A stretch of DNA of 41,553 bases from JABDGC01 sp964466595 (lineage in GTDB: Bacteria > Pseudomonadota > Gammaproteobacteria > DSM-16500): the NCBI GenBank assembly GCA_964466595.1, contig CAYXNR010000016.1, positions 1 to 41,553 of the forward strand, given 5' to 3'. The translations under genes and the position numbers were made by a program. Positions within the stretch are counted from its first letter, which is position 1; the number at the start of each line of letters is the position of its first letter. The notes under the pieces were generated by a model. The model did no database searches, had not been told where the DNA came from, and saw only the letters and a list, made by a program, of their open reading frames with translations. Positions 1 through 9,561 of the stretch are shown piece by piece.

Positions 1-2021
1 TGATGGGATCCAACATGCAACGTCAAGCTGTTCCCACCATTAAAACTGAAAAACCCCTGGTCGGAACGGGCATCGAAAGAATTGTAGCGAAAGATTCCGG
101 TGTGACGGTTGTCGCAAGACGTGGCGGCACCATTGATTATGTCGACTCTTCACGTATTGTGGTACGCGTTACTGAGGCCGAGGCCGAGCCTGGAGAAACA
201 GGTGTGGATATTTACAACCTGACCAAATTCGTACGTACCAACCAAGATACCTGTATCAATCAAAGACCCTTGGTTGGTATTGGCGATTTAATTGCTAAAG
301 GCGATGTCCTAGCAGATGGTCAATCAACTGATATGGGCGAGCTGGCGCTTGGCCAAAATCTCTTGGTCGCTTTTATGCCTTGGAATGGCTACAACTTTGA
401 AGATTCTATTTTAATCTCAGAACGAGTAGTTCAAGAAGATCGTTTCACCAGCATTCATATTGAAGAACTAACCTGTGTTGCTCGCGACACTAAGCTCGGA
501 CCGGAAGAAATTACAGCGGATATTCCCAATGTCAGTGAAGGCTCGCTTTCAAAATTAGATGAATGCGGTATTGTCTATATCGGTGCGGAAGTAATCTCCG
601 GCGATATCTTAGTCGGTAAGGTGACACCCAAAGGCGAAACCCAGTTGACCCCAGAAGAAAAATTATTACGGGCCATCTTTGGTGAAAAGGCCTCCGATGT
701 AAAAGATACTTGCTTGCGTGTTCCAACAGGCATGGAAGGCACCGTGATCGATGTACAAGTTTTTACGCGTGAAGGAATTAAAAAGGATGATCGTGCCCTA
801 GAGATAGAGCGCAATGAATTAGCGAAAGCCAAGCAAGATTTAAATGACGAACTGCGTATTCGTGAAAACGATGTTTTTCAGCGAGTAGAGAAGTTGTTAT
901 TAAATAGGCTTGCTGAGAGTGGTCCAGCCAAATTGAAGAAGGGCACTAAAATTACCAAAGGGTATTTAGTGACGATACCCCGAGACAAGTGGTTTGATAT
1001 TAACTTGCGTGATGCGGCAGCCTCCAAGCAATTAGAAACAGCAGCAAAGCAGGTTAAACGCCTACGTCAAGAGTTTGAAAAAGCCTATGAAGCTAAAAAG
1101 AATAAAATTACCCAGAGTGATGATTTAGCTCCCGGCGTTTTAAAAATAGCCAAGGTTTATCTAGCGGTTAAACGTCGGCTTCAACCCGGAGACAAGATGG
1201 CAGGTCGTCACGGTAATAAAGGCGTTATTTCACGTGTTATTCCAGTAGAAGATATGCCCTATCTTGCAGATGGCACCCCCGTCGATATCGTGTTGAATCC
1301 ACTTGGCGTGCCTTCTCGTATGAATGTTGGCCAAGTTTTGGAGACCCATTTAGGCTGGGCAGCGAAAGTGCTAGGCTTAAAAATAGCTGGCATGCTTGAA
1401 GACAAAGAGTCTACCAAGAATATTCGTCAATTTTTGAATACCATCTATGGTAGTAGTGTCGGAAACTCGAAAAAAGATTTAGATAAGCTAAGCAATGAAG
1501 AAATCATGACGCTTGCTACAAATTTACGAGGCGGTGTGCCGATGGCAACACCGGTCTTTGATGGCGCTTCAGAAGAAGAAATCAAAAGCATGCTGCGCTT
1601 AGCAGAGTTACCGGAAAATGGACAAACCATTCTTCATGATGGTCGAACAGGCAAGGCTTTTGAGCGCCCCATTACTGTCGGCTATATGTATATCTTAAAG
1701 CTCAACCATTTAGTTGACGATAAGATGCATGCTCGTTCAACCGGTTCTTACAGTCTGGTCACGCAACAACCCTTAGGCGGAAAAGCTCAGTTTGGTGGCC
1801 AACGCTTTGGAGAAATGGAAGTATGGGCGCTTGAGGCCTATGGAGCTGCCTACACTTTACAGGAAATGTTGACCGTTAAATCAGATGATGTTTCAGGTCG
1901 AACCAAGATGTATAAAAATATTGTAGATGGTGAACATGTGATGGAATCTACAATGCCTGAGGCGTTCAACGTCTTAATTAAGGAAATCCGTTCCTTAAGT
2001 ATTAATTTAGATTTAGAGTGA
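1..2021 (+). CDS. rpoB: RNA polymerase beta subunit, C-terminal half (5' partial)
   Basis: Catalytic-core subunit of RNA polymerase. The window opens inside the gene: the frame is open from base 3, and the first visible residues (MGSNMQRQAVP) match the segment starting at Met681 of E. coli RpoB, so about 680 residues lie upstream. Visible landmarks are WNGYNFEDSIL, the KPGD/QPGDKMAGRHGNKGVISRV active-site segment near residue 400 of the fragment, and the C-terminal GGKAQFGGQRFGEMEVWALEAYGA stretch that clamps onto beta-prime. The rifampicin cluster is outside the window, so resistance cannot be judged. rpoC follows 100 bp downstream. The ATG at base 3 is an internal Met, not a start. Confidence 0.98.
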   Translation, partial: MGSNMQRQAVPTIKTEKPLVGTGIERIVAKDSGVTVVARRGGTIDYVDSSRIVVRVTEAEAEPGETGVDIYNLTKFVRTNQDTCINQRPLVGIGDLIAKGDVLADGQSTDMGELALGQNLLVAFMPWNGYNFEDSILISERVVQEDRFTSIHIEELTCVARDTKLGPEEITADIPNVSEGSLSKLDECGIVYIGAEVISGDILVGKVTPKGETQLTPEEKLLRAIFGEKASDVKDTCLRVPTGMEGTVIDVQVFTREGIKKDDRALEIERNELAKAKQDLNDELRIRENDVFQRVEKLLLNRLAESGPAKLKKGTKITKGYLVTIPRDKWFDINLRDAAASKQLETAAKQVKRLRQEFEKAYEAKKNKITQSDDLAPGVLKIAKVYLAVKRRLQPGDKMAGRHGNKGVISRVIPVEDMPYLADGTPVDIVLNPLGVPSRMNVGQVLETHLGWAAKVLGLKIAGMLEDKESTKNIRQFLNTIYGSSVGNSKKDLDKLSNEEIMTLATNLRGGVPMATPVFDGASEEEIKSMLRLAELPENGQTILHDGRTGKAFERPITVGYMYILKLNHLVDDKMHARSTGSYSLVTQQPLGGKAQFGGQRFGEMEVWALEAYGAAYTLQEMLTVKSDDVSGRTKMYKNIVDGEHVMESTMPEAFNVLIKEIRSLSINLDLE

Positions 2022-2030
2022 TGCTTCCGA

Positions 2031-2054
2031 GAGAGACGGTTTAAACCGTCTCTC
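2031..2054. promoter_or_regulatory. 24-bp perfect palindrome in the rpoB-rpoC spacer
   Basis: GAGAGACGGTTT is followed directly by its exact reverse complement, ten bases after the rpoB stop. As RNA it would form a hairpin of up to about ten pairs, followed by a pyrimidine-rich but not U-only stretch (CCCTTACCCTTTTCTT). It could be a weak terminator/attenuator, an RNase processing site or a protein site. rpoC has no obvious promoter of its own after it, so full termination seems unlikely. Confidence 0.5.
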
Positions 2055-2121
2055 CCTTACCCTTTTCTTGCGATGTTAAAGAAGAGGGACTAATGAGATG
2101 GTAGATTGAGGGGGAAAGACT

Positions 2122-5100
2122 TTGAGAGATTTATTAAGTTTTGTCAAACAGCAGTCGCAGTTACAGGACTTTGACCTAATACGTATTGGGCTAGCTTCTC
2201 CGGATAGAATCCGATCCTGGTCTTTTGGAGAAGTCAAAAAACCAGAAACAATAAATTATCGTACATTTAAGCCAGAACGTGATGGTTTATTCTGTGCCAA
2301 AATTTTTGGTCCCGTCAAAGATTATGAATGTCTATGCGGAAAATATAAACGGTTGAAGCATCGTGGCGTTGTTTGCGAAAAATGTGGCGTTGAAGTGACG
2401 CTTTCGAAGGTGCGTCGTGAACGGATGGGTCATATTGAATTAGCAACCCCCATTGCCCATATCTGGTTTTTACGTTCCCTCCCTTCTCGTATCGGCGTAC
2501 TGCTTGATATGTCCTTGCGTGATATTGAACGCATTTTATATTTTGAATCCTATGTCGTTATTGATCCTGGCATGACGCAATTAGAAAAAGGCCAGCTCTT
2601 AACCGAAGAAGCCTATTATGATGCTATCGAAGAATATGGCGATGAATTTGATGCCCGCATGGGTGCCGAGGCTTTACAGGAAATCTTAAAAAACCTCAAT
2701 CTTGAAGAAGAAGCTGTCCGTATTCGTGAAGAAATTTCAACGGCGACCTCAGATGCCCGTCTGAAAAAGCTTTCCAAACGCTTAAAGCTTTTGGAAGCCT
2801 TTATTTCTTCTGGCAATAAACCAGAATGGATGGTCTTAACCGTGCTGCCGGTGTTACCGCCAGATTTGCGACCGCTGGTGCCTTTAGATGGTGGACGTTT
2901 TGCAACCTCCGATCTGAATGATCTCTATCGTCGTGTGATTAATCGTAATAACCGCTTGAAGAGATTGTTAGATTTAAATGCGCCCGATATTATTGTGCGC
3001 AATGAAAAACGCATGCTGCAAGAAGCTGTGGATGGTCTTTTGGATAATGGCCGCCGCGGACGTCCTATTCTTGGAACCAATAAGCGACCCTTGAAGTCTT
3101 TGGCCGACATGATCAAAGGTAAACAAGGTCGCTTCCGTCAAAATCTTTTAGGAAAGCGAGTGGACTATTCAGGTCGATCTGTTATCGTCGTCGGCCCAAC
3201 TTTGAAATTGCATCAATGCGGTATTCCTAAAAAGATGGCGCTGGAATTATTCAAACCCTATATTTATCATCGTTTACAAATTTTAGGCCAAGCGTCTACG
3301 ATTAAAGCAGCCAAGAAAATGGTGGAACGTGAAGAAGCAATTGTTTGGGATATTTTAGAAGAAGTCATCCGCGAGCATCCTATTCTTTTAAATCGTGCGC
3401 CAACCTTGCATCGTTTAGGTATTCAAGCCTTCGAGCCAGTTTTAATTGAAGGGAAGGCTATACAATTACATCCGCTCGTTTGTACAGCCTACAACGCCGA
3501 TTTTGACGGCGACCAAATGGCCGTGCACGTTCCGCTTTCCTTAGAAGCGCAGCTCGAAGCGCGCTCGCTCATGATGTCTACTAACAATGTCTTGTCACCA
3601 GCAAATGGTGCGCCTGTGATTGTTCCAACCCAAGATGTGGTCTTAGGACTGTATTATTTAACGAGGACCAAAATCAATGCGCGTGGTGAAGGCATGCGCT
3701 TTGCAGATATTGCCGAAGCCCAACGAGCTTATGAAAATGACTTGGTTGATTTACAAGCAGAAGTCAAAGTGCGCGTGAAAGAGTTCCAACGAACTGAAAA
3801 AACAGGAGAATTTAAAGAGGTGATCCGTTTGGTAGATACAACAATCGGTCGCTCTTTATTATCAGAAGTATTGCCGAAAGGCCTTTCTTTTGATTTAGTC
3901 AATAAAACGATGACTAAAAAGACACTCTCTGATCTGATCGATTCCTGTTATCGAGAGCTTGGGCTGAAGGCAACCGTGATGTTTGCCGATCATCTGATGT
4001 ATACCGGCTTCCAGTATGCTACTCATTCAGGTGTTTCTATTGGCGTAGACGATCTGGTTATTCCTAAAAATAAACCCGAAATTATTTCGCAGGCCGAAGA
4101 AGAGATTCGCAAGATTCAGTCCCAATACGCTTCCGGTTTGGTGACACAGGGCGAGCGCTACAATAAGGCCATTGATATTTGGTCTCGTGCTAACGATTTA
4201 GTTGCTCAAGCCATGATGGATGAAATTTCCACATCCACGGTAAAGGATGCGAAGGGCGTTAAAGTGAAACAAGAATCGTTTAACTCGATCTTTATGATGG
4301 CCGATTCTGGTGCCAGAGGATCTGCAGCCCAGATTCGCCAATTGGCGGGTATGCGTGGCTTGATGGCTAAACCAGATGGCTCCATTATTGAAACACCCAT
4401 CACGGCTAATTTCCGCGAAGGCTTGAACGTGTTGCAATATTTTATTTCAACCCACGGTGCTCGAAAGGGTCTTGCAGATACCGCTCTCAAAACAGCAAAT
4501 TCCGGTTATCTCACGCGTCGTTTAGTCGATGTTGCTCAAGACTTAGTGATTACAGAAGATGATTGTGGTACCGCCCAAGGGGTGACGGTTATTCCGCTTA
4601 TCGAAGGCGGAGATATTGTTGAACCTCTGCATGAGCGTGTCTTAGGTCGTATGACAGCCTTTGATATTATCGATCCGCTCACCAAGAAGGTGGTGATCTC
4701 CAAGGGCACCTTATTAGATGAGAAATGCGTAGCCAAGTTAGAACATTTAACGATCGATCAGGTTGTCGTGCGCTCACCGATTACCTGCGAATCTCGTTAT
4801 GGTATTTGTGGTTCTTGTTATGGACGCGATTTGGCTCGTGGTCATAAGGTCAATATCGGTGAAGCAGTTGGCGTGATCGCGGCACAGTCCATCGGCGAAC
4901 CGGGTACGCAGTTGACCATGAGAACCTTTCACATCGGTGGTGCAGCTTCTCGTGCAACCGCAGCAAATAATGTACAGGTCAAGCTGACAGGTAAGATCAA
5001 ACTACAAAATGTGAAATTGCTACAGCGTCAAAATGGTAAAAATATTGCGATTTCTCGTTCCGGTATTCTAGCTGTCTTAGACGAGCAAGGTCGTGAAAGA

Positions 5101-6306
5101 GAACGCTATAAGCTTCCCTACGGTGCTGAACTAAGCGTAGCCGATGGCTCTAAAATTGAAGCAGGACAAATTGTCGCAACCTGGGATCCGCATAGCCATC
5201 CAGTGATAACTGAAGTGGCCGGCCGTATTAAATACGTCGACCTCATCGAAGGCAATACTATGCATCGTCAAACCGATGAGTTAACTGGTCTTTCCTCCGT
5301 AGTGGTTTTAGATTCTAAGCAGCGTACCAGTGGCGGTAAAGAATTGAAGCCCATGGTCAAGCTAGTTGATGCTAAAGGCCAAGATCTTTGCCTACCCGGG
5401 ACCAATCTACCGGCCCAATACTTCTTGCCTGTGAACGCCGTTATTACCTTTGATGATGGCTCTGCTGTGAAAATTGGTGATGTCATCGCTAGAATTCCAC
5501 AAGAAACAACAAAAACCCGTGATATTACCGGTGGTTTGCCACGTGTCGCTGACCTCTTCGAAGCGCGTCGCCCCAAAGATCCAGCAATCTTGGCTGAAAT
5601 CTCAGGCGTTGTCAGTTTTGGTAAAGAAACCAAGGGCAAGCGTCGTCTCATGATTAGTGCTCCGACAGGCGAAACTTATGAGGCTTTGATTCCAAAATGG
5701 CGCCAAGTCAATGTGTTTGAAGGTGAACATGTCGAAAAAGGCGAGGTCTTATCCGAAGGTCCCTTGAATTCGCATGATGTTTTGCGTTTGCTAGGCATTG
5801 CTGATTTGGCGAATTACATCGTGAATGAAATTCAAGATGTTTATCGTCTACAAGGTGTCAAAATTAATGATAAGCACATCGAAGTCATTATTCGACAGAT
5901 GTTACGCAAGGTTCATATTGTGAATCCCGGAGATACCCGCTTTATTAAGGGAGAGCAGGCCGAATATAGCCAATTACGCGAAGAAAACGATGCAGCAGTC
6001 AAGACGAATAAGGCACCAGCACAGTATGAAAGGCTCTTGTTGGGTATTACCAAGGCCTCCTTGGCGACGGAATCCTTCATCTCGGCAGCTTCTTTCCAAG
6101 AAACAACCCGTGTGTTAACGGAAGCAGCTGTTAGTGGAAAATCAGATGAGCTGCGAGGCTTAAAGGAAAATGTCATTGTAGGTCGTTTATTACCAGCTGG
6201 TACTGGTTTGGCTTATCATGCTGAGCGTCGAAATAGGCGTTCAGCTACGGTAAAAGTGGAGAAGACTGAAAGCTCTTCTTCCGCAGCCTCATCGTCCTCT
6301 GCTTGA
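2122..6306 (+). CDS. rpoC: RNA polymerase beta-prime subunit
   Basis: Largest subunit of RNA polymerase, carrying the catalytic Mg-binding loop. The 1394-codon frame is collinear with E. coli RpoC (1407 aa). The N-terminal zinc cysteines are at residues 70, 72, 85 and 88, and the active-site motif NADFDGDQ spans 458-465 with Asp460/462/464, the same numbers as E. coli. The second zinc site (CESRYGICGSCYG) is near residue 900. The start is a TTG, supported by a strong GAGGGGG Shine-Dalgarno seven bases upstream and by alignment with the family N-terminus (KDLLKF-like). The last dozen residues are a Ser/Ala-rich tail. Confidence 0.98.
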   Translation: MRDLLSFVKQQSQLQDFDLIRIGLASPDRIRSWSFGEVKKPETINYRTFKPERDGLFCAKIFGPVKDYECLCGKYKRLKHRGVVCEKCGVEVTLSKVRRERMGHIELATPIAHIWFLRSLPSRIGVLLDMSLRDIERILYFESYVVIDPGMTQLEKGQLLTEEAYYDAIEEYGDEFDARMGAEALQEILKNLNLEEEAVRIREEISTATSDARLKKLSKRLKLLEAFISSGNKPEWMVLTVLPVLPPDLRPLVPLDGGRFATSDLNDLYRRVINRNNRLKRLLDLNAPDIIVRNEKRMLQEAVDGLLDNGRRGRPILGTNKRPLKSLADMIKGKQGRFRQNLLGKRVDYSGRSVIVVGPTLKLHQCGIPKKMALELFKPYIYHRLQILGQASTIKAAKKMVEREEAIVWDILEEVIREHPILLNRAPTLHRLGIQAFEPVLIEGKAIQLHPLVCTAYNADFDGDQMAVHVPLSLEAQLEARSLMMSTNNVLSPANGAPVIVPTQDVVLGLYYLTRTKINARGEGMRFADIAEAQRAYENDLVDLQAEVKVRVKEFQRTEKTGEFKEVIRLVDTTIGRSLLSEVLPKGLSFDLVNKTMTKKTLSDLIDSCYRELGLKATVMFADHLMYTGFQYATHSGVSIGVDDLVIPKNKPEIISQAEEEIRKIQSQYASGLVTQGERYNKAIDIWSRANDLVAQAMMDEISTSTVKDAKGVKVKQESFNSIFMMADSGARGSAAQIRQLAGMRGLMAKPDGSIIETPITANFREGLNVLQYFISTHGARKGLADTALKTANSGYLTRRLVDVAQDLVITEDDCGTAQGVTVIPLIEGGDIVEPLHERVLGRMTAFDIIDPLTKKVVISKGTLLDEKCVAKLEHLTIDQVVVRSPITCESRYGICGSCYGRDLARGHKVNIGEAVGVIAAQSIGEPGTQLTMRTFHIGGAASRATAANNVQVKLTGKIKLQNVKLLQRQNGKNIAISRSGILAVLDEQGRERERYKLPYGAELSVADGSKIEAGQIVATWDPHSHPVITEVAGRIKYVDLIEGNTMHRQTDELTGLSSVVVLDSKQRTSGGKELKPMVKLVDAKGQDLCLPGTNLPAQYFLPVNAVITFDDGSAVKIGDVIARIPQETTKTRDITGGLPRVADLFEARRPKDPAILAEISGVVSFGKETKGKRRLMISAPTGETYEALIPKWRQVNVFEGEHVEKGEVLSEGPLNSHDVLRLLGIADLANYIVNEIQDVYRLQGVKINDKHIEVIIRQMLRKVHIVNPGDTRFIKGEQAEYSQLREENDAAVKTNKAPAQYERLLLGITKASLATESFISAASFQETTRVLTEAAVSGKSDELRGLKENVIVGRLLPAGTGLAYHAERRNRRSATVKVEKTESSSSAASSSSA

Positions 6307-6346
6307 TAAAAGTAAAAGCTAGTAGAATTAAAATACTATTCTCTAG

Positions 6347-6376
6347 TTGACATGAGTTGATGATCTTCATTAGAAT
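6347..6376 (+). promoter_or_regulatory. Candidate sigma-70 promoter for the str operon
   Basis: A perfect TTGACA (6347-6352) is separated by 18 bp from TAGAAT (6371-6376), in the 131-bp gap between rpoC and rpsL. The bases just after the -10 are G+C-rich (CGCGGG), the kind of discriminator associated with stringent (ppGpp) control of ribosomal promoters. The element is seen in sequence; its activity and stringent control are inference. Confidence 0.6.
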
Positions 6377-6437
6377 CGCGGGTTCTTAGAGATCGAATGA
6401 ATATTAATTTTTTAGCGGTTTAAATCGGAGTTTGAGA

Positions 6438-6812
6438 ATGCCAACGATTAATCAATTGGTACGGAACCCGCGGATACCTAATATGGGAAAATCAAAGGTA
6501 CCGGCGCTTTCCCTTTGTCCACAAAAGCGTGGAGTCTGTACACGTGTATACACAACGACTCCCAAAAAGCCGAACTCGGCCTTACGTAAGGTGGCCCGTG
6601 TGCGCTTAACCAATGGCGCGGAAGTGACGGCCTATATCGGTGGTGAAGGGCACAACTTACAAGAGCACTCTGTTGTTCTTATTCGTGGTGGTCGTGTAAA
6701 GGACTTGCCTGGTGTGCGTTATCATATTGTCCGTGGAAGCCTCGATACAGCAGGCGTAAGTGGCAGAAAGCAGGGTCGCTCTAAGTATGGTGCCAAGCGA
6801 CCAAAAGAGTGA
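6438..6812 (+). CDS. rpsL: 30S ribosomal protein S12
   Basis: Decoding-centre protein of the small subunit. The 124-residue product (MPTINQLVRNPRIP...) is the family's usual length. Lys43 in the TPKKPNSALRK loop and Lys88 in GGRVKDLPG, the positions classically mutated in streptomycin resistance, are wild type, and the adjacent Asp that is methylthiolated in many bacteria is present. The ATG at 6438 is chosen over an in-frame TTG six bases earlier because it fits the family N-terminus and sits seven bases after CGGAG. First gene of the str operon. Confidence 0.97.
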   Translation: MPTINQLVRNPRIPNMGKSKVPALSLCPQKRGVCTRVYTTTPKKPNSALRKVARVRLTNGAEVTAYIGGEGHNLQEHSVVLIRGGRVKDLPGVRYHIVRGSLDTAGVSGRKQGRSKYGAKRPKE

Positions 6813-6851
6813 AAGTGAAAGAAAATAAATCTATTTATTTAGGATAGAGCA

Positions 6852-7418
6852 ATGCCAAGAAGAAATGCAGCAATTAAACGTGATGTTTTGCCAGATCCAC
6901 TCTATGGGAGTGCGGACCTAGCCAGCTTTATTAACGTCGTCATGCGTTCGGGTAAAAAATCCGTTGCAGAAAAAATTGTTTATCGCGCACTCGATGCGGC
7001 CGTAGCTCGACTCAAAAAGCAGGGCAGAAAAGAAGATGCCCAGGGCGGCGATGAGGGCGAAGGTCGTTCTGGTTCAGGCACTGGATCAGGCACTGGAAAA
7101 TTAAAGCCTTCAGCAGCGGCACTAGAGATTTTAGAAAAAGCCTTATTGCACGTTAGCCCAACGGTAGAGCTCAAGTCACGCCGTGTCGGGGGTGCTACCT
7201 ATCAAATACCAATCGAGGTTGCTTCCGATCGTGGTAAGGCGCTAGCCAGACGTTGGCTGGTTCAGGCTGCAAAAGGTCGTTCAGAAAAGACGATGGTTTT
7301 ACGATTGGCTGCAGAAATTATAGATGCCTATGATAATAAAGGTGCGGCAATCAAGATGCGCGACGATACACATCGCATGGCAAAAGCAAACCAAGCGTTT
7401 GCACATTATAGATGGTAA
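6852..7418 (+). CDS. rpsG: 30S ribosomal protein S7 with a Gly/Ser-rich insertion
   Basis: Small-subunit head assembly protein that contacts E-site tRNA. The 188-residue product is about 30 residues longer than the common 156-residue form. The extra residues sit between helices at about 57-86 and are rich in Lys, Gly, Ser and acidic residues (EGEGRSGSGTGSGTG). The flanking core (GGATYQIPIEV, FAHYRW at the C-terminus) is normal. From memory, Legionella and Coxiella S7 proteins are also enlarged at this place, so the insertion may be an order-level trait. ATG start; fusA follows 10 bp after the stop. Confidence 0.97.
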   Translation: MPRRNAAIKRDVLPDPLYGSADLASFINVVMRSGKKSVAEKIVYRALDAAVARLKKQGRKEDAQGGDEGEGRSGSGTGSGTGKLKPSAAALEILEKALLHVSPTVELKSRRVGGATYQIPIEVASDRGKALARRWLVQAAKGRSEKTMVLRLAAEIIDAYDNKGAAIKMRDDTHRMAKANQAFAHYRW

Positions 7419-7428
7419 GGGGTAATTC

Positions 7429-9528
7429 ATGCCGCGCACAACACCCATAGAGCGTTATCGAAATATCGGAATCATTGCACACATCGATGCTGGCAAAACA
7501 ACAACAACAGAGCGCGTTCTTTTTTATACCGGTGTTTCACATAAGATTGGTGAGGTTCATGAAGGCACAGCCAAAATGGACTGGATGGAGCAAGAACAAG
7601 AACGTGGCATTACCATTACCTCTGCTGCAACAACCTGCTACTGGTATGGAATGGACAGGCAGTTTCCGCAACATCGTATTAATATCATCGACACCCCCGG
7701 CCATGTCGACTTTTCAATTGAGGTCGTTCGCTCTCTTCGCGTGCTGGACGGCGCTTGTACTGTCTTTTGTGGTGTAGGCGGCGTGCAGCCCCAGACAGAA
7801 ACCGTGTGGCGACATGCGAATCGCTATAAAGTTCCTCGTATTGGCTTTGTCAATAAAATGGACCGTGTCGGCGCCAACTTCCTTCGTGTTGTTGAGCAGC
7901 TCCAAGCTAGATTGCGCGGCAATCCCGTTCCCATTCAGGTTCCGATCGGTGCTGAAGAGCATTTTGAGGGAATTGTTGATTTAGTCCGTATGAAAGAAAT
8001 TATTTGGGATGAGGCTAATCAGGGTTCTTCTTATAAAGAAGCTGAGATTCGTCCTGCTCTGCTTGAAGAATGTCAGAAATGGCGCGAGAAGATGGTTGAA
8101 GCTGCTGCTGAAGGTTCTGAAGACCTCATGAATAAATATTTAGAGCAGGGTGATCTCCGTGCCGATGAAATTAAACAAGGACTGCGAGCCCGTACTATTC
8201 GCTGCGAAATTGTGCCGATGCTCTGTGGGACGGCCTTCAAAAATAAAGGCGTACAAGCGATGTTGGATGCGGTAATTGAATATCTTCCTTCGCCTGCCGA
8301 TGTGGCTGCAGTGAATGGTCATTTGGACGATGCTGCCGGCACAGAAGCTACTCGTGCACCTCTCGATTCAGAGCCCTTTTCCGCGCTAGCCTTCAAGATT
8401 GCCACTGATCCCTATGTAGGAACCCTCACTTATTTCCGAGTTTATTCTGGTGTTCTCAAGTCTGGGGATACCGTGTATAATCCGGTCAAATCAAAAGATG
8501 AGCGCATTGGCCGCTTATTGCAGATGCATGCTAATGACCGCACTGAAATCAAAGAAGTCTACGCAGGCGATATCGCTGCTGCCGTGGGTTTAAAAAAGGT
8601 TACGACTGGCGATACGCTTTGTGATAGCGACAAGGTTATTATCCTAGAAAAATTAGCTGTTCCCGAGCCCGTCATTTCAGTGGCGGTTGAGCCTAAAACC
8701 AAGGCAGACCAAGAAAAAATGGGAATTGCTCTTGGCAAGCTAGCCCAGGAAGATCCTTCTTTCCGTGTGCGAATGGATGAAGAAACTGGCCAAACCATTA
8801 TTGCAGGTATGGGCGAACTGCATCTTGAAATTATTGTCGACCGCATGAAGCGCGAGTTTAGTGTCGAAGCAAATGTAGGTAAGCCGCAGGTAGCTTATCG
8901 AGAAACGATTCGTGGTGTTGTAGAGCAAGAAGGTAAATATGTTCGTCAGACTGGTGGTCGTGGTCAATATGGTCACGTCTATCTACGGCTAGAGCCCAAA
9001 GAAGCCGGCGGCGGTTATGAATTTGTAAATGGTATTGTGGGCGGTGTCATTCCCAGAGAATATATACCAGCCATTGATAAAGGCATTCAAGAGCAGATGG
9101 AAAATGGTATTCTAGCCGGCTTTCCGGTAGTAGATGTCAAAGTCACTGTCTTTGATGGTTCCTATCATGATGTCGATTCAAATGAAATGGCCTTTAAAAT
9201 TGCTGGCTCCATGGCTTTTAAAGAAGGTGCAAGAAAGGCTAAACCAGTTTTATTAGAGCCAATCATGAAAGTTGAAGTGGTTACGCCCGAAGATTATATG
9301 GGCGATGTAATGGGCGATCTAAATCGTCGACGTGGTATGGTGCAGGATGTTGAAGATACGCCTTCTGGAAAAGTCATTCATGCAGAAGTGCCTATTGCAG
9401 AAATGTTTGGTTATGTGACACAGTTACGCTCCATGTCACAGGGTAGAGCAACCTACACGATGGAGTTTGCAAAATACAACGAGGTTCCAAGCAATATTGT
9501 TGAGCAGATGGCAAGCAAATCAACATAA
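7429..9528 (+). CDS. fusA: Elongation factor G
   Basis: Translocation GTPase, also used in ribosome recycling. At 699 residues it is the normal bacterial length. Visible motifs are the P-loop AHIDAGKTTTTER (residues 17-29), the G3 motif DTPGHVDF, the G4 motif NKMD, and the C-terminal domain V segment VTPEDYMGDVMGDLNRRRG. A GGGG Shine-Dalgarno precedes the ATG, and the gap after rpsG is only 10 bp, so the two are very likely co-transcribed. No truncation or unusual residue was noticed. Confidence 0.98.
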   Translation: MPRTTPIERYRNIGIIAHIDAGKTTTTERVLFYTGVSHKIGEVHEGTAKMDWMEQEQERGITITSAATTCYWYGMDRQFPQHRINIIDTPGHVDFSIEVVRSLRVLDGACTVFCGVGGVQPQTETVWRHANRYKVPRIGFVNKMDRVGANFLRVVEQLQARLRGNPVPIQVPIGAEEHFEGIVDLVRMKEIIWDEANQGSSYKEAEIRPALLEECQKWREKMVEAAAEGSEDLMNKYLEQGDLRADEIKQGLRARTIRCEIVPMLCGTAFKNKGVQAMLDAVIEYLPSPADVAAVNGHLDDAAGTEATRAPLDSEPFSALAFKIATDPYVGTLTYFRVYSGVLKSGDTVYNPVKSKDERIGRLLQMHANDRTEIKEVYAGDIAAAVGLKKVTTGDTLCDSDKVIILEKLAVPEPVISVAVEPKTKADQEKMGIALGKLAQEDPSFRVRMDEETGQTIIAGMGELHLEIIVDRMKREFSVEANVGKPQVAYRETIRGVVEQEGKYVRQTGGRGQYGHVYLRLEPKEAGGGYEFVNGIVGGVIPREYIPAIDKGIQEQMENGILAGFPVVDVKVTVFDGSYHDVDSNEMAFKIAGSMAFKEGARKAKPVLLEPIMKVEVVTPEDYMGDVMGDLNRRRGMVQDVEDTPSGKVIHAEVPIAEMFGYVTQLRSMSQGRATYTMEFAKYNEVPSNIVEQMASKST

Positions 9529-9561
9529 TATAAGAAATTAATATAGAAGGGGAAAGCAGCG

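Noticed and set aside
5268..5651. 127-codon minus-strand frame inside rpoC
   Set aside because: Antisense shadow of a fully conserved rpoC region; no ribosome site or homology.
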